A stretch of 64,000 nt of DNA, taken from NCBI GenBank assembly GCA_002104945.1, contig MCFH01000022.1, positions 186,001 through 250,000 of the forward strand. Direction: 5' to 3'. The first letter of the stretch is position 1; every line of letters starts with the position of its first letter. The DNA is from Piromyces finnis. Its lineage: Eukaryota; Neocallimastigomycota; Neocallimastigomycetes; Neocallimastigales; Neocallimastigaceae. Positions 48,146 through 62,431 of this stretch are shown piece after piece. The notes under the pieces were generated by a model. That model was not told the origin of the DNA and searched no databases. It worked only from the letters and a program-made list of their open reading frames with translations. A program made the translations under genes and the position numbers.

Positions 48146-51100
48146 TTTATAAAAGTTAATAGCTTTTGAATTATAAAGAATCCGTTGTTAGTATATATTG
48201 AAGGCTATTATTTTTCTAATAATGTTTTCCTTTATATCTTTAATACCTTTATTTTTTTTGATAAATTCCTTATACAATAGGTAGGATTCTTTAGGAAGGA
48301 AAAAGTTGGAAGAAAATCTTTTAACAATAAATTTTGATTTTCTTTATTTAATAAAGCATTTTACTTATTGTGCAGCATTGGTAGCTTCAAAAAAAGGTAA
48401 CCTTAAATATTTCTTAAGGACGTACAGATAAATAAATGAATTTCGTTTCTATTATACAAAAATCAATAGTTATTAAAAAATTTTTTTATTCAAACGATTG
48501 ATAACCCCCCATAAGATAATTCTATCAGTAAGGAATTGAATTCTGTGAATTTTATTTTTATTGAAATAAAGTAATAATAAAACATGTCATGAAACTTTAT
48601 TTAAAATATAGTCATTCATTTTTACATTTTTTTTTTAAAAAAATAAAATTAATTGGAATTCTAGGATTGGTGAGAAAACTTTTTTTAAAAAAAAAAAAAA
48701 AGGAAAATTTTCTGAAATTATTGAACTTTTTTTTTTTTATACATGCTTATTTGATAAAAATAGGAATAGGAATAAGAAAAAGAAAAAGATCTTCATCGAA
48801 AAGGATTCCAAGATAAGTATAGTAGAAAACCTTTGGAATAGAGTATAAACCAAATTAAAAATTTGAAACTACCTAACTAGCTATAGCTAGTGAATCTAGT
48901 TACAAGCTTATATATTCCAAATGATATTTCATTTTAAATTTATACAATTAATATTTAGATTAGTTTTTTTTTTTTTAAAAAAAAAAAAAAGATTCTTCTT
49001 ACTAGAAAAGATAAAAACAATATCATCTGTAAAAATAAGATGGAGAATATTCTTTTTTTTTTATATATATATATATTATAATTGATCCAACTTTTTTTTT
49101 TTTTACATTATTAAGTACTTGATTCCAAAAGTTATTTACACATATTTTGAAATTTGTTTTACCCTTTTTTTTTTTTTCTGCTATACCCAATTTTATTAAA
49201 TATATAAAAAATACAAAAAAAAAAAAAAAACCTTTTTTTTTTTCCTCTTTTACAATGATCAAATTTTTTCATTATTTGATTTTAGAATTTACTGCTTTTT
49301 TACTCAATATAGAATTTTTTCATTCCGCTTTCCTAACCGTTTTATTGTTTTATTATAAAAATCTATTTATCATTTACTTAATCTTCTTAAAAGGTGGGTT
49401 AAGAAAAGGTTATTTATAATTTATTTTTTTTTACCCATCTTTCTTGATACAATTCTAGCTTATAATAAGGAAAATGTAAGCAGTTTTTCAATTCATTGAG
49501 GTCTTATGTTTCATATAATGAAAAATTCATAATTTTTCTTACTAAAAACATTATCTCTTTATATGAATAAGGACTTTGGAAGCTACTTTTTTTTTTTTTT
49601 TTGAAAAGTTTAAAATATCTGATAAAAATTAAAAATGTTAACATCGTACATACATACACTCTGACAAAATAGTATCTTTAAAAATAAACAAACTAAAAAA
49701 GGATACATATATATTCTACACAGTATAATTTGTAATGTTCATTGAGGCCGCACAATTGTTTTTAAATATTCTTTTATTTTTTTTTTTTATATTACTTTTT
49801 TCAGAAATTAAATGTTTTTTATGTATTATATTATGTAAAACTTTAAATATTGTACCAATTTTTTGGAGGGTTAAGATTTAAAAAAGTTAACATATTTATA
49901 GTATATTATAAAAACAAATAAAAATATTATTGAAAAAAAAAAACTCTATTATTTAATCCCTTTGTTTATAAATCTTATAATTAATTTATTTTTCAGTATT
50001 AATTGTCAATGAAAAGCTTTATTTTTTTTTTTACTAAGAGCTAACATTAAAAAGGGTAGTAATATGTTAAATAATTAAAAAAGCTACTATTATACTTTTT
50101 GAATATATTTATGTTTAACTTTTCAATGGAACAATCAACTCTAAAAGGGTTATGTTAATAAAATATTCATTATTTTTTTTTTTTAAAAAAATAGAAAGTA
50201 TAGCGTGTATGATTTATATGAATATAGACATAACACAATAAAAATTTATATATATATATTATAGATTTCCCTATGGATGTGAATATTTATTTATTAAGGA
50301 AATAATCGCATCCATAATAAATACTATATACATAGATACTTTATTCCCATCAACCATCACCATAAATAATTTTATATTTTCATTTTAATTTCGCGAATAC
50401 TACTTTTCTTAACCAATATTTTGACCTACAAGCTTTTCGAAAATAAATTTGTGGGTTAAAAATATATATGTAATGTTATATTTGTATTCTTAAGTTTTAA
50501 TAGAATATAAGGTCCTTCTAATTAATTATAGATTATTAGACTAGTAGTATTAATAGTATCCTAATAATAAGTGAGTACTCTATTTAAGACAACTTTACCA
50601 AATTATAACCTTTCTTAATATTCTTTTTCTCTTGATATTAAGAAAGGTTAATATTATAAATATTATTATAAATATTATTTAATATGATTATTATTCATAC
50701 TCTTACTATTATGCAAAGTTTTTTTTTTTCCTATTAAAAAAACATAAACTTTAAAAATTATAAAATCTTAATATTTATTTTCCATTCTATTGTTAATATA
50801 GATATTCTAAAGATTTTAATTAAATCTAATATATTATTTATTATTTTATATATTGTTCATCATTTTAATCTTTATAAATTTATATTTAATCGATCGGTTT
50901 TTTTTTTATTTATACGGAAAAAAAAAAATACATTTGATGGTAAATAAAGGTGACTCACCTCCTCCTCTTAAAATTAACATACAATATTACTTTGCTATTA
51001 ATGAAAAATAATAATAATTAGAATAATAATTAGAGTAATAGTAATGATAAGCATTTTATTATAAATCTTTCAAACCTACTTCATACTTTACTATTAGAAT

Positions 51101-54100
51101 TTTATTAAAATAGTACATAGAAAATATTTATATATTTAGTGTAGAAGGAGAATTCATGCCATTAGAATAATACTTTTTTTTTTATTCTCCATATTTAGTA
51201 AATTAATCTTGAAATAATATTAGTTTTTATGGTATAAAGTTTTGGATGATTGGAAAAAAGGAAAAAAAGAATCATTGAAATATAATAAATAAACTATTAA
51301 TCACATGTATATTATTAATTTTTATTATTAAATAATTTATATCCCGTGTTTATATAAGATCTACATAAATTGATTTATATCTATGTAATCCAATTTAATC
51401 GAAATATTAAATTTATAACAGCGGTAAATGAATAAAATAGTAAGATCATCTGTAAAATATAAATTTATAAAAAAAAAAAAAAAAGTAATATGGCATTTCT
51501 AATGAAACTATTTAATAAAAATGGTACTAATTTTTTTATTTCTATTCTTTGTATTTGAATAAGTTTATGTTTTTATTATTAAAATAATATAAAAAAAGAT
51601 AAAGTTATTTCGTTTGTACACTTTTAAAAAGATGTAAAGTTTTGAATCCTTTTTTTATGATGTTGTCATTTTTTTTATATAAATTAAAATCAACAAAATT
51701 AGTCGTATTAATTTTTTTAATATAAATAAATTAAATATTTATTAATTAACAATTTATTGTATATTAAAGTTAATTATATTGTTATACAAAAATTAAAATT
51801 AAAAAACTTTAATCTTATTGATTTTTGACCGCCTTGCTGAAGTGGAGTTAAAAAAATATATAAATTTATTATTATAATATTTATTAAATAAAAGCATTAT
51901 GAATTAGAAAAGATATTAGGAAGAATAATTACCCAAAATCATTTATGGTTATGAATCTTTAAAAAGTTGACCATATCATTTATATAAAAAAAAAAAGAAT
52001 ACATATGATGATGATGATGATGATGATGATTGCTATTTTTTAGTAAAGTATAAAACTATTTTAATTCATCAATTATTACAATTTAATAGAAGTAATAATT
52101 TAAAAAGACCTATAGAATAATGAATAAATAATAATTTACACAAATTATTCTTTATTCAACATTTAGTTTTATGTTTAACAAAGCTTTCAATCAAGCCTAG
52201 ACACCTTTCATGTTGATCAACCAAAGTTTTTTTTTTAATTTTATTATTTATTTATTTATTAATTTTTTTTTAATATAATGAATAAGCGTCATGAAGGTAG
52301 TATATAAAAAGTAATAATAAAAGATATTTAATTTATTTCTCTTTTATAATATTAAATCCATTTGATGATTAATTTTCCTATAACTATAAATAATTAATAA
52401 TTAAAAAATAAATTTCATGATTGTTCTCCCATTTTTTTTATTATTAAAGTTTAATTAAAATTTATTATTATTTATTATTATTATTTATATTGGAAAGATG
52501 AATTCAATAAAACTTTAAAACTATTCCTTTTTATTTTATTTTTAAAGCTAACATAAAAAGATAATTTTTTTTTTAAAAAAAAAAAGAAAGAAGGAATGAT
52601 AAAAAAATAAAAGAAAAAAAAAAAGACTAAATAAATATAAATTAATAATACTAAATATTATTAATAAAAAGAGATGTTTTTTTTTTTAATTGGTATTAAA
52701 AGTAGATAGGAAGTAATAACATTCCTTTTAAATTTATATTATTTAAAATTTAAAAACAATTTATACCCTAAATAATATGAAAATTATAAAAAAAATAATA
52801 TAATCAATTTATATATAATTTCCTTTTTTTTCATCAATTTTTCATTTATTTTTTAATTGTTTTTATCTTATTTTATCTGCTGCTGTCCTTTTTAAGGTTT
52901 AATTAAATAAAAAATTATTATTTTTTTATATTGAACTTTTAAAAGAAATGCATTTTTTTTAAAAAAAAAATTAAAGTTTTAGTTATTAAAATTATAACAG
53001 TTTTATTTATGTTATAAATGAGTTATACTTTATTTCCTATCTACAATGATTAATGATTAATAAAATAAATTTACACGAAATAGTTGTGATATAGGGATAT
53101 TTAATAGTAAAATACAATAAATAAAAATAATTATTTAATTTTTATTTCATATACATTTATTGCTAATTTTCAAAAAAAAAAAAAAATGTATATATAGATA
53201 TGCATATAATTTTATATTAAAAAAAAAATTAATTTTTAATTTTAATTCAATTTTTCCCTTTTTTCTTTTTTATTGTAAAATGCATCAACACACTTTGTCC
53301 TACACTTCATCTTCCATTGAAATAGAGTTTGAATGTTTTTTTTTCTTTCTCCTTTTACCTAAATAATAAAGTTTATTTTTTATTCTAAATTTTATTCTAT
53401 ATTATTTTTGATGTAATTAAAAAAAGTATGATACCAAAATATTTATATTAAATATTTCTTAATCATTGCATTTATTATTATTCTTATTCATATTTTTATT
53501 TATTAAACAGGAATATCAAATAGCTCATAATTATTAATTTAATATTATATTTAATTGAACTTCATCTTTAATTATTAATTTTAAATTTATTAATATTTAA
53601 TGTATATCAATTGATTTGATATTTAACGGATATTATAAAAAAAAAAATGTTAATATTTAATATGAATCCTTATTATTATTTTTTTTTTATAAAATTACAT
53701 TTACTAAACTTGATTGTACTTTTATTTTATATATTTTCTATTTTTCTTTTTTCTTTTTTACCATTATATATATTATATATGATTGTTATGCTTTTTTTTT
53801 TTTTTTTTTTTTTACATTGTTATATGATTAGAGAGTATTATTTTTTAATATAAAAAATGTTTCCATTTTTAATATATAATATCATATTTTATTAAATTTT
53901 TAATATAAATTTTCAATAATTTTTATATTAATTAAAAATAATATTTATTTAATTCTATCCTTTTTTTTTTTTTTCTTCTTTCTTTAGTTCATATAAATAG
54001 CTTTGTTTTTTTCGTTTTCTTGTTTTATTTTCTAAATTATTTTCAAATCAATCTTTTTAATAATTAAAATTTAATATTTAATCTTTTTTTTTTATTTGAA

Positions 54101-54150
54101 GAAGAATTAATTAATAAATTTTAATTTTTATCTTTTTTTTTTTCCCTTTT
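48146..54150. other. AT-rich intergenic region before the first xylanase gene
   Basis: About 6 kb with no supported gene. Open frames here are low-complexity Lys/Phe/Ile products of A and T runs. Small items: an ATG-GATGTG/CATCCAT inverted pair near 50273-50313 and a GAT repeat near 52006-52029. Confidence 0.5.
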
Positions 54151-54167
54151 TTTCACTGGTTGAAAAA
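53991..54167 (+). promoter_or_regulatory. Promoter region of the first xylanase gene
   Basis: Two blocks are shared with the second xylanase gene. ATATAAATAGCTTTGTTTTT (53991-54010) is TATA-like. TTTCACTGGTTGAAAAA (54151-54167) ends about 105 bp before the ATG and has palindromic halves TTTCA/TGAAA. Equivalent blocks lie at 62432-62451 and 62513-62529. Either TATA could be used, so the second motif is either an upstream activator site or part of the 5' UTR. Confidence 0.55.
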
Positions 54168-54272
54168 TTCTTTTAGTATATAAAAAATAATTTGTTAAAT
54201 AAATATAAAAAACTTTAATTATTTGCATTGTATATATTTTTTTTATTGTAAAAAAATATTGTAAAAATAAAA

Positions 54273-55766
54273 ATGAAATCCATAAAATTAATTCAACTTT
54301 TGGCTACAGTTGGACTTGCTAGTGCCCAAAGTTTCTGTAGTTCTGCAAAGCATTCTGGTACTAGTGTCACTGAACGTAGTAACAAGGTTGGTTCCATTGG
54401 TGGTATCGGTTATGAATTATGGGCTGATAGTGGTAACAACAGTGCTACTTTCTATTCTGATGGTTCTTTCTCTTGTTCCTTCCAAAATGCTAAGGATTAC
54501 CTTTGCCGTTCCGGTCTTTCCTTCGATAGTACCAAGACTCACGACCAAATTGGACATATTTATGCTGACTTCAAGCTTGTCAAACAAAACATTCAAAATG
54601 TTGATTACTCCTATGTAGGTATTTACGGTTGGACTAGAAGTCCACTTGTTGAATTCTACGTTGTTGATAACTGGCTCAGTCAATGGCGTCCAGGTGATTG
54701 GGTTGGTAACAAGAAACATGGTGATTTTGTTATTGATGGAGCTACTTACACTGTTTATGAAAACACTCGTTACGGTCCATCTATTGATGGTGATACTCAA
54801 TTCAAACAATACTTCAGTATTCGTCAACAAGCTCGTGATTGTGGTACTATTGATATTACAGCTCACTTCCAACAATGGGAAAAGCTTGGTATGAAGCTTG
54901 GTAAGATGCATGAAGCTAAGGTTTTAGGTGAAGCTGGTAGTAATGGATCTGGTACTAGTGGTACTGCTGATTTCCCATATGCTAAGGTTTACATTGGTAA
55001 TGGTAACAACCAAAGCAACAACAACAATAACACTAGCAACAACAATAACAACAACAACAACAACCAAAGTTCTTCATCTAATGCTTCAAACACTAACTAC
55101 TGTAGTTCTGCTAAGCACTCTGGTACTAGTGTCACTGAACGTAGTAACAAGGTTGGTTCCATTGGTGGTATCGGTTATGAATTATGGGCTGATAGTGGTA
55201 ACAACAGTGCTACTTTCTATTCTGATGGTTCTTTCTCTTGTTCCTTCCAAAATGCTAAGGATTACCTTTGCCGTTCCGGTCTTTCCTTCGATAGTACCAA
55301 GACTCACGACCAAATTGGACATATTTACGCAGACTTCAAGCTTGTCAAACAAAACATTCAAAATGTTGATTACTCCTATGTAGGTATTTACGGTTGGACT
55401 AGAAGTCCACTTGTTGAATTCTACGTTGTTGATAACTGGCTCAGTCAATGGCGTCCAGGTGATTGGGTTGGTAACAAGAAACATGGTGATTTTGTTATTG
55501 ATGGAGCTACTTACACTGTTTATGAAAACACTCGTTACGGTCCATCTATTGATGGTGATACTCAATTCAAACAATACTTCAGTATTCGTCAACAAGCTCG
55601 TGATTGTGGTAAAATCGATATTACAGCTCACTTCCAACAATGGGAAAAGCTTGGTATGAAGCTTGGTAAGATGCATGAAGCTAAGGTTTTAGGTGAAGCT
55701 GGTAGTAATGGATCTGGTACCAGTGGTACTGCTGATTTCCCATACGCTAAGGTTTATGTCGCCTAA
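54273..55766 (+). CDS. Secreted endo-1,4-beta-xylanase with two GH11 domains
   Basis: The 497-residue protein hydrolyses internal beta-1,4 bonds of xylan outside the cell. A signal peptide occupies residues 1-19 (hydrophobic core, ASA before Q19). GH11 domain 1 spans about 22-240, with probable nucleophile E127 (PLVEFY) and acid/base E220 (VLGEAG). An Asn/Ser-rich linker covers about 241-275. GH11 domain 2 spans about 277-497, with E382 and E475. The two domains differ at only one residue within the core (T192 versus K447), and their DNA is almost identical, a sign of recent duplication or gene conversion. There is no dockerin or CBM, so it probably acts as a free enzyme and not in a cellulosome. 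The two-domain layout recalls Neocallimastix xylanase genes. No introns. ATG context is AAAAATGA. Confidence 0.97.
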   Translation: MKSIKLIQLLATVGLASAQSFCSSAKHSGTSVTERSNKVGSIGGIGYELWADSGNNSATFYSDGSFSCSFQNAKDYLCRSGLSFDSTKTHDQIGHIYADFKLVKQNIQNVDYSYVGIYGWTRSPLVEFYVVDNWLSQWRPGDWVGNKKHGDFVIDGATYTVYENTRYGPSIDGDTQFKQYFSIRQQARDCGTIDITAHFQQWEKLGMKLGKMHEAKVLGEAGSNGSGTSGTADFPYAKVYIGNGNNQSNNNNNTSNNNNNNNNNQSSSSNASNTNYCSSAKHSGTSVTERSNKVGSIGGIGYELWADSGNNSATFYSDGSFSCSFQNAKDYLCRSGLSFDSTKTHDQIGHIYADFKLVKQNIQNVDYSYVGIYGWTRSPLVEFYVVDNWLSQWRPGDWVGNKKHGDFVIDGATYTVYENTRYGPSIDGDTQFKQYFSIRQQARDCGKIDITAHFQQWEKLGMKLGKMHEAKVLGEAGSNGSGTSGTADFPYAKVYVA

Positions 55767-56445
55767 ACAGCATAACTAAATAAATGAATATATAATGCAA
55801 TAATCTTTTTTGTAAGAATATATTTTTTAATATATCCTTAAGAGCAAATTAAAAAAGAAAAAAGTGGAAAAAAAATTTATAAAAATGTTAATTTTAGTTA
55901 GTATTTTTTTTAATAATTTATTAGTAAATACTGAAATATTAGAATAAAATAAAAAAAAAAAATAATTTTTAGTATTTATTCAAAAGTAATAGAAATATTA
56001 ATTTAATATAAAAATTTCTTTTGAAAAAAAACTAAGAACAATAGATTAAAATTATAGAAAAAAAAAAAATACAAAATGTAAATAATTTCTTTATAACTAA
56101 ATATTATAAGATAATGACTAATTTTGTCTATTATCCTATATTATTAATTAACATTTTAATTGTAAAAAAAAAAAACAAAAAACAAAAAACAAAGCAAAAT
56201 AGAATAAAAAAATTGATTAAAAAATACATTCACTTTTTCCCTTATATTTTTGAAATTTATTTTTAAACATTTTATTTAAATCGCCACTACTTTTTTATTT
56301 AAAAAAAATTAAATATTGTGTTTATAAAACTGTATAGATTAGATTAAATTTCAAAATTTACTTCTAATTTAAAAATATCAAGGTTCTCAATACTTTGATT
56401 TTAAAAGTTTGAAATTTGACCGTAACTATCAAACCTTGGTTATTC
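55767..56445. other. 3' flank of the first xylanase gene
   Basis: AT-rich with several A runs. No gene is seen before the LINE begins. Confidence 0.5.
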
Positions 56446-58644
56446 AAATTCCTTCTTGGGGGAAGAAGTTTTAACAATATCAATTACAATTCAAGGGAAT
56501 GGAAAGAACTTTGCAAGTGTCAGATTCAATCTGGCACAAACGAAGGAACACTATTCTTGACGGTAACCGTGGAACTTCTAACCAAAATCATGCGTTCAAA
56601 AGGTTTGAAGCAACATCCAAGAGCGTTCTTGCTGAAGAAACAGTAAGACAGGCCAGGAGGGCCAGCGCAACCACCCTCTTTCTCCTATTCTCTTTAATCT
56701 CTTTATTAATGATATATTTAAAGAGTGTGAAGATCTAGGAGTCAGTTTAGGTGACACTCGATGCTGTGGTGGACTTTTTGCAGATGATATAGTTATTTGT
56801 GCTCCAACAAGAGGATGCTTAAAAAAGATGCTTAGAAGAGTTAATGAATGGGCCTTGTATAATGAAATGGAATTTGGTATTCAGAAATGTTCAACGATGG
56901 TGATTCGTCCTGAATCAATAGAAAATCAGAACAAGAGAGATCCAACATTTTACTTAGCAGGACAACCCATTCCAACTACTGATTGCTATACTTATCTTGG
57001 TGTTCCATTTGATAAGAATTTGTCCCTTAAACCAGTAATTAAAACTCTTAATAACAAGGTTTTGAAAGGACTTTTCTCAGTCAGTAGATTCTTAAGAAAT
57101 CCTAATATTCCTATTCCTTTCAAAAAACTAGTACTTAACTCACAAGTGATTAGCAGAGTTTCATACTTTGCACCATTACTTGGATCCAACAAAGCTAGGT
57201 CTAGGATTGCTCAGAAGCATGTTAACAAAGGAATACGATGGGTTGCCGGAGTTCATAAAGCTGTATCGTTTATATCTTTATACTCTATTTCAAAAGATTT
57301 GAATATTCCTCCATTGTCAGCCAAATGTGCGTTAGCTCAGGTTAGATGTTTTAACAAATGGAAAAACTCGAATTGTATTATCTCACACCTTGTCAATTAC
57401 ATTCCTAAATTTAGAAAATACACGTGGTGCAAATCAAGTAGGACACTTGATAAAAAACTAAAGAAACATGGAGATGTTAAAGCAGTTAAAAACTTTTATT
57501 GGAAAGATCTCAAAGGGAATTCAATCAAAGTGCAATATTATGATGATAATAAATTTATTGAAACTAAATATTTTATTAAATTATGTTATGAGTACCCAGA
57601 GTTTGCCTATGGCTTCTACTGGCTATTGAAAGCAAGAAGCGGATACAAGTTGGATGCTAGAGTTGCCAAAGCTGCTAAATTTATTGATCCAGTTTGTCCT
57701 AACTACTGTCCATGTTGCAAGTGTGGAGATCAAAGTATTAAACATTGGTTATTAGATTGTCCAACATTTAGAGATATCCGTATTAAACATTATGATTCCA
57801 TAGTCCAGCTACTAAATTTTTTCAGTCAACGTAATTCCAACAGTCCTATCAATAATAATGAAATTGATAATGTCAGCAGAGATAGCAATAACAGTAATAG
57901 TAATAGTAACAATAATAATAATAACAATAGTAATAATAACAATAGTAGTAATAGTAATAATAGAAATAGTAATAATAACAATAGTAGTAATAGAAATAAT
58001 AATATTAGTAATGATAGCAATAGTGATGATAATAATTCTAATTTAGATAGTAATTTAGTTAATGATAGTAATAGTTCTAATAGTCCGGTGAATATTAATG
58101 TGTATGATTATTCTAGTGTGTGCAGTAAAATATTTAAATTCCTTCTTGGGGGAAGAAGTTTTAACAATATTAATTACAATTCAAGGGAATGGAAAGAACT
58201 TTGTAAGCGTCAGATTCAATCTGGTACTAACGAAGGAACACCATTCTTGACGGTAACCGCGGAACTTCTAACCAAAATCATGCCTTTTGCTATTGGCCAG
58301 CAATGGTCAATGTTCAAAAGGTTTGAAGCAACATCCAAGAGCGTCAATGCTGAAGAAACAAGTAAGACAGGCCAGGAGGGCCAGCGCAACCAATGGAGAT
58401 CATAATTTTGTCCCATGATAAAATTTTTATCTTTGACTTGGTGTCCCATTGGAAGTCAAATACAATTATTATACTTTAGTATAATAGTGGCTTTCTTACT
58501 TTAATTAAAATTACTAGAATACATTATACCCAATTTTTATTCATTTGTGTTTACTTAAACATTTTTTTTTTATTTTTAATTTTTTTATTACATGTATTAT
58601 AATTTTAATTAAATTAATAATAAAGTTTAAAATATTTGATGCCG

Positions 58645-58672
<28 letters not shown>
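56446..58672 (+). mobile_element. 5'-truncated chimeric LINE, copy 2
   Basis: Same family as 45490-47855 with only scattered substitutions, and a poly(A) tail at 58647-58672. The first part (56446-56673) is not upstream LINE sequence. It is a second partial copy of the LINE 3' coding end (homologous to 47309-47565, lacking about 30 bp), joined at 56673/56674 to the RT region (homologous to 45850 on). It lies between the two xylanase genes. Confidence 0.9.
56636..58405 (+). pseudogene. LINE RT ORF fragment, copy 2
   Basis: The frame is open from after TGA at 56633 and becomes RT at the junction (PLSPILFN region, about 56675). It keeps FADD, the C-terminal Cys/His cluster, the Asn/Ser tail and, unlike copy 1, the uninterrupted C terminus (SKIFKFLLGGRSF...). 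The first ATG in frame is at 56828, after the FADD block, so no active RT could start there. One extra A near 58360 relative to copy 1 changes the last residues. It lacks RT blocks before the RQG motif and is not functional. Confidence 0.85.
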
Positions 58673-58676
<4 letters not shown>

Positions 58677-61600
58677 ATTGAGGTTAAGAGGTTTTAACAA
58701 ATTTAATTTTTAATTAATGAATTAATGATATTTCAAATTCAAAAATAATAAACAGAGTATTAATACTAATACTAATACTAAGAATTTTTTTTATTTTAAT
58801 ATAAAACATCGGTCAATCTAGATACAAATTACAATATCTTTTATTTTTATATTTTATCAAATATTGAATGCATTTTTTTTTAAAATTAGAGAATTATCTT
58901 AAAATATAAAATAAAATATTATTAAAACTTAAAAAACACTTAATAATTCTTTAAAATTTTTGTTTTTGTATATGTTATAATTCTTTATTTAAAGGATTCA
59001 TTTACTTTATGCTTTAGTTATTAATGAAATTGGATAAAAAAAAAAAAAAGTAATATTACATAATATTAATGATACTAAGCTTTTTTCTAACAAGTTTTAA
59101 CCCTTCATTAATTATATATTTATATTATATATTTAAATTTTAAATTTTAATAAAGTGTATATACATAATTGAATTATAATTGATGTATTGAAAATGGAAG
59201 GTATGATAAAACAATATATTATTTTTTAAAAATTAATCAAATTTCATTAATTTTAATATAATATTTTAATTTATGTATTAGCATAATAAAATATATAAAT
59301 ATATTAAAAAAAAAAAAGATGATATTAACAAATATATACATATACATTTAGTAATAATAGTATGACATAACTTTATATATATTAATTATAAATAATGACA
59401 TGCTCTTTTTTAATAAGATTTTGATATAATATATTTCATTTCATGATTATTATAATGATTATAATGATTATAATAATTTTATTGAGTTTCTGTTTTTAAA
59501 AACTCTTAAAACTCAATATAGTTTTAACATTTCATTTTAATATTTTATTGTTATATGTATATATCTAGTAATAAAATAAATTTATTCAAATAACGAATAA
59601 TTCAAATAGTCAAATATTATTATTTGATAATAATAATTATTAAAATAATATATTTCTCCCTTTTTTTTTTTTTTTGTTATTATAAAACTTTTTTTATAGC
59701 ATTTTATGCAAATATAAAAACTATTTTTATTATGAATAAAATATTAAAAGAATTTATCATATAATAAGTTTTATTCTTTCAATAAAGAAAACAATATTAT
59801 GATTTAATAAAGTGTAATAAATATCGATATATTAAAAAAAGTAAATAAAAATATAATATCTTTTTAATTAATTAAAAATCTTTTAAAGTTATGAATATAT
59901 ACTTTATATATTTACATTTTTTTTTTTTTTACTATGATAAATAAAAAATGTTGTAAAAAGAATAGCTTAATTATAAACTTTAATGTTAAAAATACTTTTA
60001 GTTTTTTTTTTTTATATTTCATTAGTAATTATACTATTCTTTAAAATAAAGTGGTAATTCTATAATTCAAATATTAAACTTTTTTTTTCTTTCAAATTAT
60101 ATTAAATTAAGTTTTGTGATAAAAATTTAAATTAAAGCATATTAATATATATTTAAATGAATTTTAATTTATTTTAACAATATCATAAATCATAAAATTT
60201 AATATAAAATTTTATTTTCAATAAATAGAATACTTTTTTTTAATTTATAAAAAGATGTATATAACTCCTATAAGGTATATGAAAATTAATGATTTATATC
60301 ATTTTAATATATATAATAATGAAATACCAACGACATTGAAAAGTAAAATAATTAAAAGTATTTTTTCTTTTATAAAATGTACTATACTATCTATATTAGA
60401 TTATAACTTTAAAAAAGAAAATATAGTCATTTTTATCTGTTGAATCCCTTGATTCTTACACTAAAGTTTTTATTTATAATGAGTAAAAAAAAAAAAAAAA
60501 AAAAAAAAAACTCAAAGGAAGTCAAAATTATAACAGATAAAAATATTCCTATTAAAATAATGAGATCCAATAAAAATAAAAAGTTTTTAATAAAAAAAAA
60601 AACAATTATGAATAAAGTTTTATTTATTTTGATTATCTAGAAATCTAGAAACCTCTAAACGCTTCATTTATATTTTTTATTAGAATATATTAATAAATTA
60701 TTTATTTATAATTAATAATTATTAATATTTAATCATTTATTTATTAATACTAATATAAATAAAAATTACTTTTTTAATTAATATTACATAAACCTCTATT
60801 GTATCTTTACTATCATTTTAATTATTTTTATTAATTAAAACTCAGGTATTTGTTCATTTTAAATAAAAGAGAATAACAAATGAATGCAATGGTAGTCGAG
60901 GTATTTATCATTCTATATGTTTTAACATTTTATGTATGTTATATTTAAGTAGTATATGTTAATTATATTAAACTTTTTTTTTATATAAAATAAAATCTAA
61001 AAAAAAAGTTATAAATATTATAAATAGAATGACTTTAATCATTTTAAATCTATTCCCTTTTACAGCATATTTTGCTGATTTAAGATATATATACATAACT
61101 TTTAATATATTAATATTTTTTAAGGTATTAACTATTGTGTAAATCCCATCAAGATTTCAAGGTTTGCATTTATAAAACATCTTTCTATTTTCCTCATCAT
61201 CGATGTAATAAATTCATTTGATTTGTTAGAAATACATATATTTTGTACTACAAACTTTTTGTTTTACATTAAAAAAATAAAATAAAATTTTATTCCCCAT
61301 TTGTCATAATTAAACTTTAATTTATAATAAAACAATATTAAGAACAATATATATACAATATTTTAATTTAATTATTATGTGCCATGTTTACATTTAATAA
61401 TCTTATTTTAATTCACCATCATTGTTAAAACATCTTTTCAATATAAAATATTTATAATAAAAAGTCATATTTTATCTTTAATTTATTAATAATAAATAAA
61501 AGATTTAAAGATTATTGAAAATTTTATTTTTAATTAAAGTGGATGTAAAAATGAAACACCACCTTTTTTTTTTATAATATATATAATATATAAAACGATA

Positions 61601-62431
61601 TAAAATTTTATATAAAGTAAAAAAAAAAAAGAAATTTTATGTACCTAACTATTATAATATTAATTATTTTAGTTCAATGTTTTTTTTTTTTTTTCCTTCA
61701 ATTTACCATTATTCATTGCATCATAAAAAAGCTTTTTTTTTTTTCTTTTTAATAAAATATTAAATATTAAAGGTGTATATGTAATTTTATTTATTATCAT
61801 TTTTTTATTTCCGTTTTTTTGATATTCATTAAAATATATTAATTTATTAAAATAAAAAATGTAAATAATTTAAAATTCTATCATTTAAAGTTATTCTAAT
61901 AAATTTAATTTATTTATCGATTTATTTTGTCTTAAATTATTAATTATTTTTTTTTCATCCTATTTATATACTTAATATATATACTATTTATATCATCGTT
62001 TATAATGATAGTTTTAATATTTAAGCTATTTACCATTTATATTTTTAATATACCAGAAATGTAATCAATAAAATTTATTAATTTATACATAGATAAAAAT
62101 TTTAAATCATGATACAAATTAATTATTTTTTTAGTCTTTTTTATTTATTACTTAATAAAATAATAATATAATAATATTAAAACTTTAGTATTATTTAATG
62201 ATCATTTCATTAAAATGCCTTTTAATATACCATATTTTCTTATTATATTGAAATGTATCCATTTTTTGTTAATCTATCCTATTTTTTTACCCATTACTAT
62301 ATGACATAAGGTTTATAATTTAATTTATAAAAAAATATTAAAATTTGTGAAAATATTTATGTTATATTAAATTTATAACATAATTAAAGTTAAGCGAGTT
62401 TAATATTTAATGTTTCCTCTTTTTTTTTTTT
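58673..62431. other. AT-rich intergenic region before the second xylanase gene
   Basis: About 3.8 kb without a supported gene. Two short open frames (60255-60443 and 60440-60640) are Lys/Ile/Asn low-complexity and lack recognisable features. Confidence 0.5.

Noticed and set aside
51828-51850. GACCGCCTTGCTGAAGTGG resembling integrase VDRLTK coding sequence
   Set aside because: Only about 19 bases align with several mismatches and no flanking similarity; too weak to call a relic.
54417-55676. Long minus-strand and alternate-frame open frames across the xylanase domains
   Set aside because: Shadow frames of the GH11 coding strand; they recur in each domain copy only because the domains are duplicated.
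54273-55766. Cellulosome dockerin on the first xylanase
   Set aside because: The protein ends directly after the second GH11 domain; no Cys-rich dockerin or CBM10-like segment is seen.
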